The position numbers were made by a program, and so were the translations under genes. Below, in pieces: positions 9,241 to 19,336 of a stretch of 64,000 nucleotides of DNA (its first letter is position 1; every line of letters starts with the position of its first letter). A model generated the notes under the pieces. That model ran no database searches. It was not told the origin of the DNA and saw only the letters and a list, made by a program, of their open reading frames with translations. The stretch spans positions 1 to 64,000 of the forward strand of contig NZ_VTQV01000022.1 in assembly GCF_008764245.1 (NCBI RefSeq). Direction: 5' to 3'. The stretch is from Bacillus subtilis. GTDB lineage: Bacteria > Bacillota > Bacilli > Bacillales > Bacillaceae_C.

Positions 9241-10159
9241 AACGTTAGGTAGACTGTCTCGCTCTCCTAATTTTCAAAAAAGATATGAGCAATTAAAAAC
9301 GGAAGTATTGGCGAACGCGGATGTGCAAGCATTCCTGCAAATGCATCAGGGTGAGATGAATGACCATATCATTGAACAGAGCTTAATGAAACTCCATGAA
9401 TTTGTGTCACAGACAAAAAAATGTGCCAACTGTTCTGGACTGAATCACTGTCAAAATATTATGCCGGGGTATGAACCTGTTCTCACATTTGAAAATGGGA
9501 AAATTGAGCTTTTTTATCGACCATGTCCAAGCAAAATAATGGAAGATGAACGGCGAAAAACAGAGAGACTCATCAAAAGTATTTATGTTCCAAAAGAAAT
9601 ATTGCAAGCAAACTTTGCTGATTTTACTTTAGATGAGCCGGGCAGAATAGATGCATTTGAATTTGCTGAACAATTTGCCTCAGCCTATCAACCAGGCTTG
9701 AAAATGAAAGGCTTGTATTTATATGGGAATTTTGGCGTTGGGAAATCCTATCTATTAGGAGCGATTGCTAATCAACTTGCGCAAAAGGAAATTTCTTCAC
9801 TCATTGTCTACGTGCCTGAGTTCTTCAGAGAAATGAAACAATCTTTAGGCGATCAAACAATGAATGAAAAATTAGAAGTTGTAAAAAAGGCGCCGATTCT
9901 AATGTTGGATGATATTGGGGCCGAGTCGATGACAAGCTGGACAAGGGATGAAATATTAGGGTCGATCCTCCAATTTCGCATGCACGAACAATTACCTACT
10001 TTTTTTAGTTCTAATTTTAACTTTCATGATTTGCAACACCATTTAACATATTCCCAGCGTGGAGAAGAAGAAAAATTAAAAGCTGCACGCATTATGGAAA
10101 GAATTAAGTACCTTGCCTCTCCGATAAAATTAACGGGTTCTAATCGGAGACATCATTAA
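9224..10159 (+). CDS. dnaI: Helicase loader DnaI
   Basis: DnaI is an AAA+ ATPase that loads the replicative helicase onto DNA. The product has 311 residues, the same as in B. subtilis. ATG 9224 is 5 nt behind a perfect GGAGGTGA (9211-9218); ATG 9209 lies before that site. The N-terminal helicase-binding domain keeps Cys67, Cys70, Cys76 and Cys101. From memory, His84 is a zinc ligand in B. subtilis, and it is Glu here. Walker A is GNFGVGKS at 168-175 and Walker B is LMLDDIGAES. The gene overlaps dnaB by 17 bp. Confidence 0.95.
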   Translation: MERINRTLGRLSRSPNFQKRYEQLKTEVLANADVQAFLQMHQGEMNDHIIEQSLMKLHEFVSQTKKCANCSGLNHCQNIMPGYEPVLTFENGKIELFYRPCPSKIMEDERRKTERLIKSIYVPKEILQANFADFTLDEPGRIDAFEFAEQFASAYQPGLKMKGLYLYGNFGVGKSYLLGAIANQLAQKEISSLIVYVPEFFREMKQSLGDQTMNEKLEVVKKAPILMLDDIGAESMTSWTRDEILGSILQFRMHEQLPTFFSSNFNFHDLQHHLTYSQRGEEEKLKAARIMERIKYLASPIKLTGSNRRHH

Positions 10160-10190
10160 ACACCTGCTTTAAACAGGTGTTTTGTTTTTT
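10160..10190 (+). terminator. Terminator of the nrdR-dnaB-dnaI unit
   Basis: ACACCTG (10160-10166) pairs with CAGGTGT (10174-10180), followed by a U-rich tail. It begins directly after the dnaI stop codon. Confidence 0.9.
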
Positions 10191-10336
10191 GGATCTAGCT
10201 CCAGCGCCCAGCGACTAGCAAACTTTCGGTGCCTTCTTACGATAAGTCAACATCAGTTCGCCTTATCAGGCTCACTGTGGTCAGGCCCCTAAAAAGTTTG
10301 TACGTCGCTAAACGGGCGCTTCCGCTTTTCTAAAAT
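10191..10336. repeat. Dispersed repeat A, full copy 2
   Basis: The arms AGCGCCCAGCGAC (from 10203) and GTCGCTAAACGGGCGCT (to 10320) are complementary apart from a short bulge, as are AGCAAACTTT and AAAGTTTGT next to them. The result is a long imperfect palindrome. It starts right behind the dnaI terminator. Confidence 0.8.
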
Positions 10337-10401
10337 TTTATGGTCTAGTCCTCCCGAAACTTCATATATATGTATCAATGCGGAGTAAAGGGGGAGCAGG
10401 C

Positions 10402-11238
10402 TTGGAATTAATGTTCAAATCTATTAAAGAGGCAATCCGCTTTAAGTCTTTTTTAGCTACTAATGGCTTGCAGGATTCCTTTCAGGAAAAACGAGGCCGT
10501 TTTATATATTCATTTCAACCGATTGACACAAACAAAGATCAATATGTATCTGCTCTTATTCAATATATCCAAACTGTGAAAAGAAATGAATGGCTAGATC
10601 AAGTTCTTCAAAAGAAATATAGGTATGAGAGCGAGAATGAACGGCATGACATTATTGAGGTTGTGTCAGAAATGTTTGCTGGAGAGAGAGAGGAATTAAC
10701 AGCTTTAGCAGGAGTGGTGAAGGAAGAAACAGTTATACGTGAAGCTGTTGTAGATTTACTTGATTTTAAGGGAACGGTCGCATTTGACTCTTTTTTGAGA
10801 TTTCGGTTAAAGGAATATTTTAAACAGGTCACAACGTATTTAGGGATTGCGATTGATGAATATAAAATGGAACAAGATTATCAAGTTTTTGTCCAAACAT
10901 TAAGGGATTATTTACATGACCGTGTTACAAGGCAATCGATTGTCCATCTTATTTTAGATCGACCTGAAACCTTTTATAATGAGGCTTTAAAGGAAATGAA
11001 GCAAGAGGAGATCCAAGGATTACTCGATCCAAGACTTTTATCGAATCATCCAGTTTACGTGGATTCTGCTGTGATTGCACCACTTCTTTCAATGGCCCCT
11101 AATAAAATACTTTTATATACAAAAGATGAAGATCAACCACTCGTTCGAACATTAAAAAATATCTTTGAAGAAAGAATAGCGGTATTTTCGACAAATTATT
11201 TCTATCGTTTAGCCCAGGCGTATACCAAGCACTCTTGA
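10402..11238 (+). CDS. ytxC: Putative sporulation protein YtxC
   Basis: YtxC is a conserved Bacillus protein of unknown biochemistry, placed in a sporulation-related family and usually encoded between dnaI and thrS, as here. The product has 278 residues, with no signal peptide or membrane segment visible. It is charged and helical. Of the in-frame starts, TTG 10402 lies 5 nt behind AAAGGGGGAG and is preferred over ATG 10411 or the earlier ATG 10378. The ytxB gene that follows it in B. subtilis is missing here. The gene end overlaps the -35 box of the thrS promoter. Confidence 0.85.
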   Translation: MELMFKSIKEAIRFKSFLATNGLQDSFQEKRGRFIYSFQPIDTNKDQYVSALIQYIQTVKRNEWLDQVLQKKYRYESENERHDIIEVVSEMFAGEREELTALAGVVKEETVIREAVVDLLDFKGTVAFDSFLRFRLKEYFKQVTTYLGIAIDEYKMEQDYQVFVQTLRDYLHDRVTRQSIVHLILDRPETFYNEALKEMKQEEIQGLLDPRLLSNHPVYVDSAVIAPLLSMAPNKILLYTKDEDQPLVRTLKNIFEERIAVFSTNYFYRLAQAYTKHS

Positions 11239-11263
11239 TTTTCTTTCAAAATGTAGCTATAAT
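11235..11263 (+). promoter_or_regulatory. Sigma-A promoter of thrS
   Basis: TTGATT (11235-11240), 17 bp, TATAAT (11258-11263). It precedes the T-box leader by a normal distance and overlaps the last codon of ytxC. Confidence 0.85.
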
Positions 11264-11274
11264 GGCTACATAAA

Positions 11275-11540
11275 TAAAATGAGGACATGTAATGAGAAGG
11301 ACATGAGTGTTTCGTCACGGTATCCAGAGAGGAAAGTAAAGCTGAGAGCTTTCCAACACGAGCGAAATCCTTACCACCTTTGAACTCCAATCATGAATGA
11401 GACATAAGTCAGTAATGGTTGGCGGAGTAATCCGTTAAAAAGAATCCAAAGTCATAAGCGATTCAGTCTTATGAAAACTAGGGTGGAACCACGTGTATCA
11501 AACTCGTCCCTTTGCTAGGGGCGGGTTTTTTGTTTTTTTC
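11275..11540 (+). promoter_or_regulatory. T-box leader of thrS
   Basis: T-box leaders read uncharged tRNA and allow antitermination. The universal T-box AGGGTGGAACCACG is at 11480-11493. It is followed by a terminator, ACTCGTCCC (11502-11510) against GGGGCGGGT, with a run of T. An ACC triplet in TTACCACCTTT near 11371-11379 is a candidate threonine specifier. I have not folded stem I, so the exact specifier is uncertain. Confidence 0.92.
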
Positions 11541-11582
11541 AAAAAATGTCCTCAATGAAAGAGAAAAAAGGAGTGCAGTCAA

Positions 11583-13511
11583 ATGTCGGATCAATTGAAT
11601 ATTACGTTTCCTGATGGTTCTGTGAAGGAGTTTACGAAGCTCACAACGACCGAAGATATTGCCGCATCCATCAGTCCAAGTCTCAAAAAGAAAGCCCTCG
11701 CCGGCAAATTGAATGGAAAGTTAATTGATTTTAAAACTCCCATTGAAGAAGATGGTTCAATAGAAATCATTACACCTGAAAGCGAAGATGCTCTAGAAAT
11801 ATTACGTCATAGTACGGCACACCTTATGGCACAAGCAGTAAAACGCCTTTATCCGGATGCCAAATTTGGTGTGGGGCCAGTCATTGAGGATGGGTTTTAC
11901 TATGATATGGATTTAGACCATGCGATTAGCCCTGAGGATCTTCCTGTTATTGAAAAAGAGATGAAGAAGATTATTAGTGAAAATATTGAAGTTGTCCGTA
12001 AAGAAGTTTCTCGTGAAGAAGCGAAGCAGATCTTTGCAAATGATGAATACAAACTTGAGCTAATTGATGCGATTCCAGAAGATGAAAAAGTCACTGTCTA
12101 TGAGCAAGGGGATTTTACTGATTTATGTCGCGGAGTGCATGTGCCTTCTACAGGCAAAATAAAAGAATTCCAATTGCTTAGTATCGCAGGAGCCTATTGG
12201 CGTGGAAATAGTGAGAATAAAATGCTGCAACGGGTGTATGGTACAGCTTTTTTCAAGAAAGACGATTTAAAACAATACCTTAAATTCCGCGAAGAAGCGA
12301 AGGAACGTGATCATCGTAAAATCGGCAAAGAACTAAGTCTTTTTACCAATTCACAAAAAGTTGGGCAAGGTCTTCCACTTTGGTTACCAAAGGGGGCAAC
12401 AATCCGTCGGATTATCGAGCGGTATATTGTTGATAAAGAGGTTTCATTGGGCTATGATCACGTCTATACTCCTGTATTAGGTAGTCTTGATCTTTATAAA
12501 ACAAGCGGTCATTTGGATCATTATCATGATGATATGTTCCCTATTATGGATATGGATAATGAGCAGCTTGTTCTTCGTCCTATGAACTGCCCACATCATA
12601 TGATGGTCTATAAAAATGATATCCATAGTTATCGGGAGTTGCCAATTCGGATTGCGGAGCTTGGAACGATGCACCGTTATGAAATGTCCGGAGCCTTATC
12701 TGGCTTGCAGCGTGTTCGCGGAATGACGTTGAATGATGCGCATATCTTTGTCCGTCCAGACCAGATTAAAGAAGAATTCATTCGTGTTGTACAACTCATT
12801 GAAGAGGTCTATAAAGACTTTGATTTGACCGAATATAGTTTCCGTTTGTCTTATCGCGATCCCGAAGATAAAGAAAAATATTTCGATGATGATGAAATGT
12901 GGAATAAAGCGCAAAGCATGTTGAAAGAAGCGATGGACGAGCTAGGCGTAGACTATTATGAAGCTGATGGAGAAGCGGCGTTTTATGGTCCGAAACTAGA
13001 TGTTCAAGTGAAAACGGCGCTTGGAAAAGAAGAGACTTTATCAACTGTGCAATTAGATTTCTTATTACCTGAGAAATTTGATCTCACATATGTTGGGGAG
13101 GATGGCAAGCAACATCGTCCTGTTGTCATCCATCGTGGAGTCGTTTCAACCATGGAGCGTTTCGTTGCTTTCTTGATTGAGGAATACAAGGGAGCCTTCC
13201 CAACATGGCTTGCTCCGGTTCAAGTTGCTGTGATTCCTGTTTCACCAGAAGCCCATTTTGATTATGCAAAACAAGTAGTAGACGAATTGAAAAAATCAGG
13301 CTTCCGTGTGGAATTGGATGAACGTGACGAAAAAATGGGGTATAAGATTCGTGAAGCACAAATAAAGAAAATCCCGTATATGCTTGTAGTAGGGGAAAAT
13401 GAAATTAAAGAACAAGCGGTCAATGTAAGAAAATATGGGGAGAAAAAATCAGAAACGATTCCATTTGCAAGCTTTCTAGCTTCTTTAAAAGAGGAAGTTG
13501 ATATCATTTAG
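11583..13511 (+). CDS. thrS: Threonyl-tRNA synthetase
   Basis: ThrRS charges tRNA-Thr and edits mischarged Ser-tRNA-Thr. The product has 642 residues, the usual bacterial length. It has an N-terminal TGS domain (1-62), the editing domain with [10 protein letters not shown] near residue 78, a class II core with the NCPHH zinc site and the [13 protein letters not shown] motif, and the C-terminal anticodon-binding domain from about 540. The ATG is spaced well behind AAAAAAGGAG. It is controlled by the upstream T-box and ends in its own terminator. Confidence 0.98.
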   Translation: MSDQLNITFPDGSVKEFTKLTTTEDIAASISPSLKKKALAGKLNGKLIDFKTPIEEDGSIEIITPESEDALEILRHSTAHLMAQAVKRLYPDAKFGVGPVIEDGFYYDMDLDHAISPEDLPVIEKEMKKIISENIEVVRKEVSREEAKQIFANDEYKLELIDAIPEDEKVTVYEQGDFTDLCRGVHVPSTGKIKEFQLLSIAGAYWRGNSENKMLQRVYGTAFFKKDDLKQYLKFREEAKERDHRKIGKELSLFTNSQKVGQGLPLWLPKGATIRRIIERYIVDKEVSLGYDHVYTPVLGSLDLYKTSGHLDHYHDDMFPIMDMDNEQLVLRPMNCPHHMMVYKNDIHSYRELPIRIAELGTMHRYEMSGALSGLQRVRGMTLNDAHIFVRPDQIKEEFIRVVQLIEEVYKDFDLTEYSFRLSYRDPEDKEKYFDDDEMWNKAQSMLKEAMDELGVDYYEADGEAAFYGPKLDVQVKTALGKEETLSTVQLDFLLPEKFDLTYVGEDGKQHRPVVIHRGVVSTMERFVAFLIEEYKGAFPTWLAPVQVAVIPVSPEAHFDYAKQVVDELKKSGFRVELDERDEKMGYKIREAQIKKIPYMLVVGENEIKEQAVNVRKYGEKKSETIPFASFLASLKEEVDII

Positions 13512-13512
13512 A

Positions 13513-13550
13513 AAAGTGTGGGTGCTTTATTATAGCGCCCACGCTTTTTT
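13513..13550 (+). terminator. Terminator of thrS
   Basis: AAGTGTGGGTGC pairs with GCGCCCACGCTT (one G-U), followed by TTTT, two bases after the thrS stop. Confidence 0.9.
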
Positions 13551-13570
13551 AAAAATACAGGATATGGGCG

Positions 13571-13727
13571 GTTCATAATAACCCCGAAATTGTGTAAAAT
13601 TCAAAAACCGGTCATATAGACATGTTCATAGAGCCCAAAATCATGTAAAAATTAAAACATCGGTTATATAGGCACGTTCATAGTGCCCGGAATCATGGGA
13701 AAATCAGAAAACTGGTCGTATAGACGC
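13571..13727. repeat. Three degenerate 52-bp tandem repeats
   Basis: Units start with GTTCATA at 13571, 13624 and 13676 and measure 53, 52 and 52 bp. Each ends in a TATAGRC-like stretch. The third junction forms a GGCAC/GTGCC hairpin. They fill the thrS-xpt gap before the xpt promoter. The sequence differs from the array at 21.9-22.3 kb, although the period is the same. Confidence 0.75.
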
Positions 13728-13839
13728 ATCTATAGATTTCTATTCCATTGGCTGGTTGACGATTATCCGATAAATTGAAAGCCAAATAGAACTCCTTTTT
13801 ATTAATGATGTAAAAAAATGTCAATAGAAAGATTATCCA

Positions 13840-13867
13840 TTGAAAATTGATCATGACATGCTATAAT
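13840..13867 (+). promoter_or_regulatory. Sigma-A promoter of xpt-pbuX
   Basis: TTGAAA (13840-13845), 16 bp, TATAAT (13862-13867), ending 25 bp before the purine aptamer. Confidence 0.75.
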
Positions 13868-13891
13868 AACATTATTCGACAATTTTATAGT

Positions 13892-14084
13892 ACACTCATA
13901 TAATCACAGGAATATGGCCTGTAAGTTTCTACCGATTTACCGTAAATAAATCGACTATGGGTGCAAAGCTTTGAAGAAAACGCAAGCCGTTGGCGTGTTT
14001 TCTTTTTCCTTTTGAGATGTTAAAACTCAAAGGCTTTGCTCCCATTTGTGTGAGGGAAGCAAGGTCTTGGAGTTTTTTTATTTA
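13892..14084 (+). promoter_or_regulatory. Guanine riboswitch controlling xpt-pbuX
   Basis: The aptamer (13892-13964) has the purine class core: ATATAATC-like start, P2 ACAGG/CCTGT, GTTTCTACC, P3 CGATTTA/TAAATCG and GACTATGGG. C13955 sits where Cyt74 selects guanine or hypoxanthine (U in adenine switches). The 3' side of P1 plus following bases (13957-13974) can pair almost perfectly with 14027-14045, the 5' arm of a terminator ending at about 14084. Ligand-stabilised P1 should therefore free the terminator and turn the genes off. An extra hairpin lies at about 13974-14005. Confidence 0.96.
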
Positions 14085-14096
14085 TACGTGTTGTAA

Positions 14097-14701
<605 letters not shown>

Positions 14702-14702
<1 letters not shown>

Positions 14703-16003
14703 TGAAGAATGCATTAAAGTCGACAACACTTGGTATTCAGCATTTGTTAGCTATGTATGCAGGAGCGATCATTGTCCCCTTAACAATTGGGAAGGCTTTG
14801 CAATTTAATCCTACGCAATTGACTTATTTAGTATCCATTGATATTTTAATGTGTGGAATCGCCACGATTCTTCAACTCTTTAGCAATCGATTTACAGGAA
14901 TTGGGTTACCTGTTGTGCTTGGTTGTACATTTACAGCGGTTGGACCGATTATTGCGATTGGTGGAGAATATGGCGTATCAGCTATCTATGGATCAATTAT
15001 TGCTTCAGGCGTTATGATTGTTCTAATTAGTGGCTTTTTCGGTAAGCTTGTGAAATTTTTCCCCCCTGTTGTTACAGGTTCAGTTGTCACGATTATTGGG
15101 ATTACCCTTATCCCTGTTGCGATTCAAAATATGGGTGGTGGTCAAGGTGCGCCCGATTTTGGTTCACTTTCTAATATTGGCCTATCCTTCGGGACTTTGA
15201 TATTAATTGTCCTGATTTATCGCTTTTCCTCAGGGTTTATACGTGCGATTTCGATCTTATTGGGATTAGTGGCTGGGACGATTGCCGCGATCATCATGGG
15301 GAAAGTGAGCTTTGCCCCTGTTGGAGATGCGTCTGTTTTTCATATGGTGCAGCCCTTTTACTTCGGTTATCCCACTTTCGAATGGTCGGCCATTTTGACG
15401 ATGACAATAGTTGCGATGGTGTCACTAGTTGAATCCTCAGGTGTTTATTTCGCACTTAGTGATATTTGTGAACGAAAGCTGACAGAGAAAGATTTGGCAA
15501 AAGGGTATCGGGCAGAGGGATTAGCCTCTGTGATTGGTGGGATTTTCAACGCCTTTCCTTATACAACCTTTTCACAAAATGTTGGTTTAATACAGATGTC
15601 AGGTGTCCGCTCAAAAAGGGTGATCGTGATCACGGCTGCGATGTTGATTGGATTAGGTTTTTTACCTAAGCTCGCTGCTGTCACAACGATAATCCCGGAT
15701 TCAGTATTAGGCGGAGCCATGATCGCAATGTTTGGAATGGTTGTTTCCCAAGGAATTAAAATGCTCAGCAAAATCATTACCGACTCCCAAGAAAATTCCA
15801 TGATTATTGCTTGTTCGGTTGGGATTGGACTTGGTGTGACAGTAGCCCCTGATTTATTCACCGCCTTACCAACGGGGTTACAAATTTTAACAAGTAATGG
15901 GATCGTTGCGGGAAGTTTAACAGCAATCGTATTGAATATCCTTTTTAATATGTTGCCAACTAAAAAGAAAGCATTAGTTGTCACATCGAAACAAAGTGCA
16001 TGA
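14702..16003 (+). CDS. pbuX: Xanthine permease PbuX (NCS2 family)
   Basis: PbuX imports xanthine across the cell membrane for use by Xpt. The product has 433 residues with about 12-14 hydrophobic segments. NCS2 features include QHLLAMYAGAIIVPL at the N-terminus and ESSGVYFALSDICERKL and NAFPYTTFSQNVGLIQMSGV in the central region. It starts at the ATG overlapping the xpt stop and shares the riboswitch-controlled transcript. A bidirectional terminator follows, shared with the convergent catalase gene. Confidence 0.95.
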
Positions 16004-16009
16004 TGATAG

Positions 16010-16045
16010 AAAACCGACAGTTCCCGCTGAAACTGTCGGTTTTTT
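16010..16045. terminator. Bidirectional terminator between pbuX and katA
   Basis: AAAACCGACAGTT (16010-16022) and AACTGTCGGTTTT (16031-16043) are perfect complements. U-runs appear on both strands. Confidence 0.88.
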
Positions 16046-16060
16046 AGTCTAGAGAATTTT

Positions 16061-17653
16061 CTAATATGGATCGGCATCATGACTGTCTTCCATGGTTTCC
16101 TTAGACACTTTTTCAGCATCTTTGGCGCCAAGTGGATTTGGGTCATGCTCTTTCGTCGTATTCTTTAATCCTTCTCTTAATCTGCGGCCATATTCCTCAT
16201 CTGCTTCTTCAGCTAAAGCGATCATTTTGTCTTGAATGCGTTGATCACATGCTGAAAGGTCATTGACAAGATTATTAATTAACTCATCTTTCTCCCAGTC
16301 TTCAAACATACGATAAGTTTCCCCTGCTTGTTTTGTGTTATTGGGACGATCAATCGGTTCTCTTACAAGTTTGCCTTTTACCTCAGGAGTATGTTCTTTC
16401 CCAAGCTGTTTCGCTTCTTCTAACCCACCTAAAATAGATGGTTCATAATTAATATGTGGATTTTTACCAGGAGCTCGTTCGGGTGCATAGCGCATTTGTC
16501 CACCCTCCTGATTCGTAGCCACTCGTTTCTTAGCTGCATTAATCGGTAATTGTAAGTAGTTGGCGCCAACTCGATATCGTTGGGTATCAGAATAAGAGAA
16601 TGTTCGTCCTTGTAACATTTTATCATCAGAAAAATCTAGACCATCGACAAGGACACCCGTCCCAAAAGCGGCTTGTTCTACTTCTGTAAAATAATCTTCA
16701 GGATTTTTATTTAAGACCATTTTTCCTACTGGAATCCAAGGGAATTGATCATTAGGCCACAACTTTGTATCATCCAAGGGGTCAAAGTCTAATTCTGGAT
16801 GCTCATCATCGCTCATGATTTGGACAAATAACTCCCATTCTGGATAATCGCCTCGTTCGATGGCATCGTATAAGTCCTGTGTAGCATGGTTAAAATTTTT
16901 TGCTTGAATTTCTTCCGCTTCCTTTTGGGTAAGGTTTTTTATCCCCTGTTTTGGTTCCCAGTGGTACTTGACTAATACGGCTTCTCCTTCACTGTTGATC
17001 CATCTGTACGTATTGACGCCAGATCCTTGCATTTGCCGATAATTTGCGGGAATTCCCCATGGAGAATAAATAAATGTGACCATATGAAAAGATTCTGGGG
17101 AATTGGAGCAAAAGTCAAAAAAACGTTGATTATCTTGGACATTCGTGATTGGATCAGGTTTAAAGGCATGAATCATATCAGGGAATTTGATCGCATCCCG
17201 GATAAAGAAAATTTTAATATTGTTTCCAACTAAGTCCCAATTACCATCTTCTGTGTAAAATTTAACCGCAAATCCGCGTGGATCACGCAATGTTTCAGGG
17301 GAATGTCCTCCGTGAATCACGGTTGAAAAGCGCACGAAAACAGGAGTTCTCTTTCCTTTTTCCTGAAAAAGCTTAGCCCGGGTATATTTTGAAATGGGCT
17401 CATCACCGGCTGTTCCATAAGCTTCAAAATAGCCATGGGCACCTGCCCCACGCCCATGTACAACACGCTCCGGTATCCGCTCTCGATCAAAATGACTAAT
17501 TTTTTCAATGAAATCATAATTCTCTAAAGTAGCTGGGCCGCGATTTCCGACGGTTCTGATATCTTGGTTATTCGTGACAGGATGTCCCTGTCGATTGGTT
17601 AGCGTATTTTCTTTTTCAATATTGGTTTCGTGGTTGGAGTGTTCTTTGTCCAA
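16061..17653 (-). CDS. katA: Haem catalase (vegetative KatA type)
   Basis: The enzyme dismutates hydrogen peroxide in the cytoplasm. The product has 530 residues, a small-subunit catalase with a longer C-terminal tail. It has the active His66 in [12 protein letters not shown], the distal Asn in [11 protein letters not shown] and the proximal haem Tyr in [10 protein letters not shown]. The start is TTG 17653 behind AAAGGATGG; no better ATG is in frame. It is convergent with pbuX. A PerR-like half-site (TTATAAT) lies upstream near 17676, but a full PerR box is not evident, so regulation is open. Confidence 0.95.
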   Translation of the reverse strand: MDKEHSNHETNIEKENTLTNRQGHPVTNNQDIRTVGNRGPATLENYDFIEKISHFDRERIPERVVHGRGAGAHGYFEAYGTAGDEPISKYTRAKLFQEKGKRTPVFVRFSTVIHGGHSPETLRDPRGFAVKFYTEDGNWDLVGNNIKIFFIRDAIKFPDMIHAFKPDPITNVQDNQRFFDFCSNSPESFHMVTFIYSPWGIPANYRQMQGSGVNTYRWINSEGEAVLVKYHWEPKQGIKNLTQKEAEEIQAKNFNHATQDLYDAIERGDYPEWELFVQIMSDDEHPELDFDPLDDTKLWPNDQFPWIPVGKMVLNKNPEDYFTEVEQAAFGTGVLVDGLDFSDDKMLQGRTFSYSDTQRYRVGANYLQLPINAAKKRVATNQEGGQMRYAPERAPGKNPHINYEPSILGGLEEAKQLGKEHTPEVKGKLVREPIDRPNNTKQAGETYRMFEDWEKDELINNLVNDLSACDQRIQDKMIALAEEADEEYGRRLREGLKNTTKEHDPNPLGAKDAEKVSKETMEDSHDADPY

Positions 17654-17807
17654 ATGATTCCCATCCTTTTTTGTTATAATATAAGTTCTATGGTTAATGT
17701 TCCCGAAAAGGTTGGAAATAGTACTGAATTTCTAAGGTGATGAAAGAGAGATTTATTTAATAGAATGAATGTAGAATGACGAGATAACGACCGGATAAAA
17801 AACTACT

Positions 17808-17820
17808 TTGACAACGTTGT
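17808..17820 (+). promoter_or_regulatory. TTGACA box overlapping a perfect 10-bp palindrome
   Basis: TTGACA at 17808-17813 overlaps the palindrome ACAACGTTGT (17811-17820), which could be a repressor site for the downstream transporter gene. The -10 region is weak (CTAAAT or TACTCT), so this is tentative. Confidence 0.3.
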
Positions 17821-17918
17821 TATTTCTGTTACTCTAAATGTATTAAAACAAAAAAGATCCTTGAAAGAGATTAAGCAATAGTGAATCTTTCGAGTATCGA
17901 AAAATAGAGGGTGGTACT

Positions 17919-19241
17919 ATTAGTACTTCAAAGAAAAATAAGCTTACATACAATGATTTAAGTGCATTTTTTATTCCTTTAGCTTTATCCTCAAGTTTAA
18001 CGTCTTTTACACATATTATTATTAATGGAACATTAAGCAGAGGCGAAAATGCCACCTTTATTATCGCCTGTTATGCAGTCGCTTTTTCGTTATTCGGTAT
18101 TATTGAGCGTCCGATTATTAGTCTGCGCCAAACGAGCTCAGCTTTAGTGAAAAACCCTCAGTCATTTAAAAGGATTACGATTCTATTTTTACAAGTGACA
18201 GGTATCATCGTGGCCATCAGTTTAGCCATAAGCTATACGAAAATAGGAGATTGGTTGTTTATACAATTTTTTAACGCTAGCGAAGATATGGTGTATACGA
18301 TTTCCCAAACCTTTAAAGTGATTACTTTAGTCGTGATTTTCTCGGGGATTCGGGGGATTTATCAAGGGTTTATGATCAATCAGCTAGAAACGAAATGGAT
18401 CACGATTGGTGTCGTGCTGCGGCTTATTGCCATGCTGGTGGTTGCTTATATATTTATCACAACAGACCGTGTGACAAGTATGGTCGGGGCTCTTATTTTT
18501 TTAGTTGGTATGCTGGTAGAAATGATGATTAGTGTATGGAGGGGACAACGGCTTTTACGACGGCAAAAGGATAATAAGGAACCATCTGTAGGGAAAAAGG
18601 AAATGCTACAATTTTACACACCACTTGTTCTCTTTTTTGTGATCCAGACGTTGCTCATTCCTGTTATTTATGCCTTTTTAGCGAAAACAAATAATATGGA
18701 GGCGGGTATTGCTTCATTTGCGTTGGCTTATAGTATTTGTCAATTGGTTCTAAGCTTTTTTATGTTTACCCATCAAATTGTTTTGCAATTTTACACTGAT
18801 CATAAGGAAAAAGTGATTCGTTTTATGGTGATCATTAGTCTGATCCCCACACTTTTATTAGGTATATTATGTGTGACAAAGCTGGGACCATGGTTTATGA
18901 AGGTGATCATGGGTGCGGATCCCTCTTTATCAAACATGACGATTGTTGTTTTGACCTTTTTTCTTTTTCGTGCCTTATTATTTCCCTGGGTGGATTTCCT
19001 AAATGGCTATTTAATGCTCAAAAAGCGGACGAAGAAAATGCTAGTTGGACAGATTGCTAATTTGGTGACGGTTGTTATTTGCCTGATTGTTTTCGTAGCC
19101 TTTTTCCCACAGTGGAATGGCATCATCGGCGCTGCCTCTATCTCCATTGGTGAACTGACAGGGTTGGGGGTTGTTCTATTTAATGTTAAGCAGGTAAGTA
19201 AAGAGCCTGTCCTTTCTACTCTAGAGGAAAATATCCGGTAA
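17919..19241 (+). CDS. MATE/MOP-superfamily multidrug or lipid flippase-like transporter, apparent ATT start
   Basis: This is a polytopic membrane protein of the MOP superfamily (MATE-like or ANKH-like). The substrate is unknown. The reading frame is open well before the GTG at 18147, and the upstream codons encode two convincing membrane segments (FFIPLALSSSLTSFTHIIIN and the next one). No ATG, GTG or TTG occurs in that extension. ATT 17919 follows GAGGGTGG and TACT, much like the infC ATT start in this window. Used as start, it gives 440 residues and a full set of about 12 segments; the GTG start gives only 364. The gene is monocistronic and divergent from katA. Confidence 0.75.
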   Translation: MSTSKKNKLTYNDLSAFFIPLALSSSLTSFTHIIINGTLSRGENATFIIACYAVAFSLFGIIERPIISLRQTSSALVKNPQSFKRITILFLQVTGIIVAISLAISYTKIGDWLFIQFFNASEDMVYTISQTFKVITLVVIFSGIRGIYQGFMINQLETKWITIGVVLRLIAMLVVAYIFITTDRVTSMVGALIFLVGMLVEMMISVWRGQRLLRRQKDNKEPSVGKKEMLQFYTPLVLFFVIQTLLIPVIYAFLAKTNNMEAGIASFALAYSICQLVLSFFMFTHQIVLQFYTDHKEKVIRFMVIISLIPTLLLGILCVTKLGPWFMKVIMGADPSLSNMTIVVLTFFLFRALLFPWVDFLNGYLMLKKRTKKMLVGQIANLVTVVICLIVFVAFFPQWNGIIGAASISIGELTGLGVVLFNVKQVSKEPVLSTLEENIR

Positions 19242-19336
19242 AGGGAAAATGGAGTGGGAATCTTTTGAATATACCTAACAAGTCTTCCCTTTCTGATGTA
19301 TACTAATATTAGATGGAGAAGAAAGGGGGTAGCAAG

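Noticed and set aside
15559-16146. 195-codon minus-strand frame across the end of pbuX and katA
   Set aside because: It overlaps the well-supported pbuX and the 3' end of katA, crosses their shared terminator and has no family features.
17670-17690. PerR box for katA
   Set aside because: Only one half (TTATAAT) matches the 15-bp consensus; the other half does not, so I do not list it as a site.
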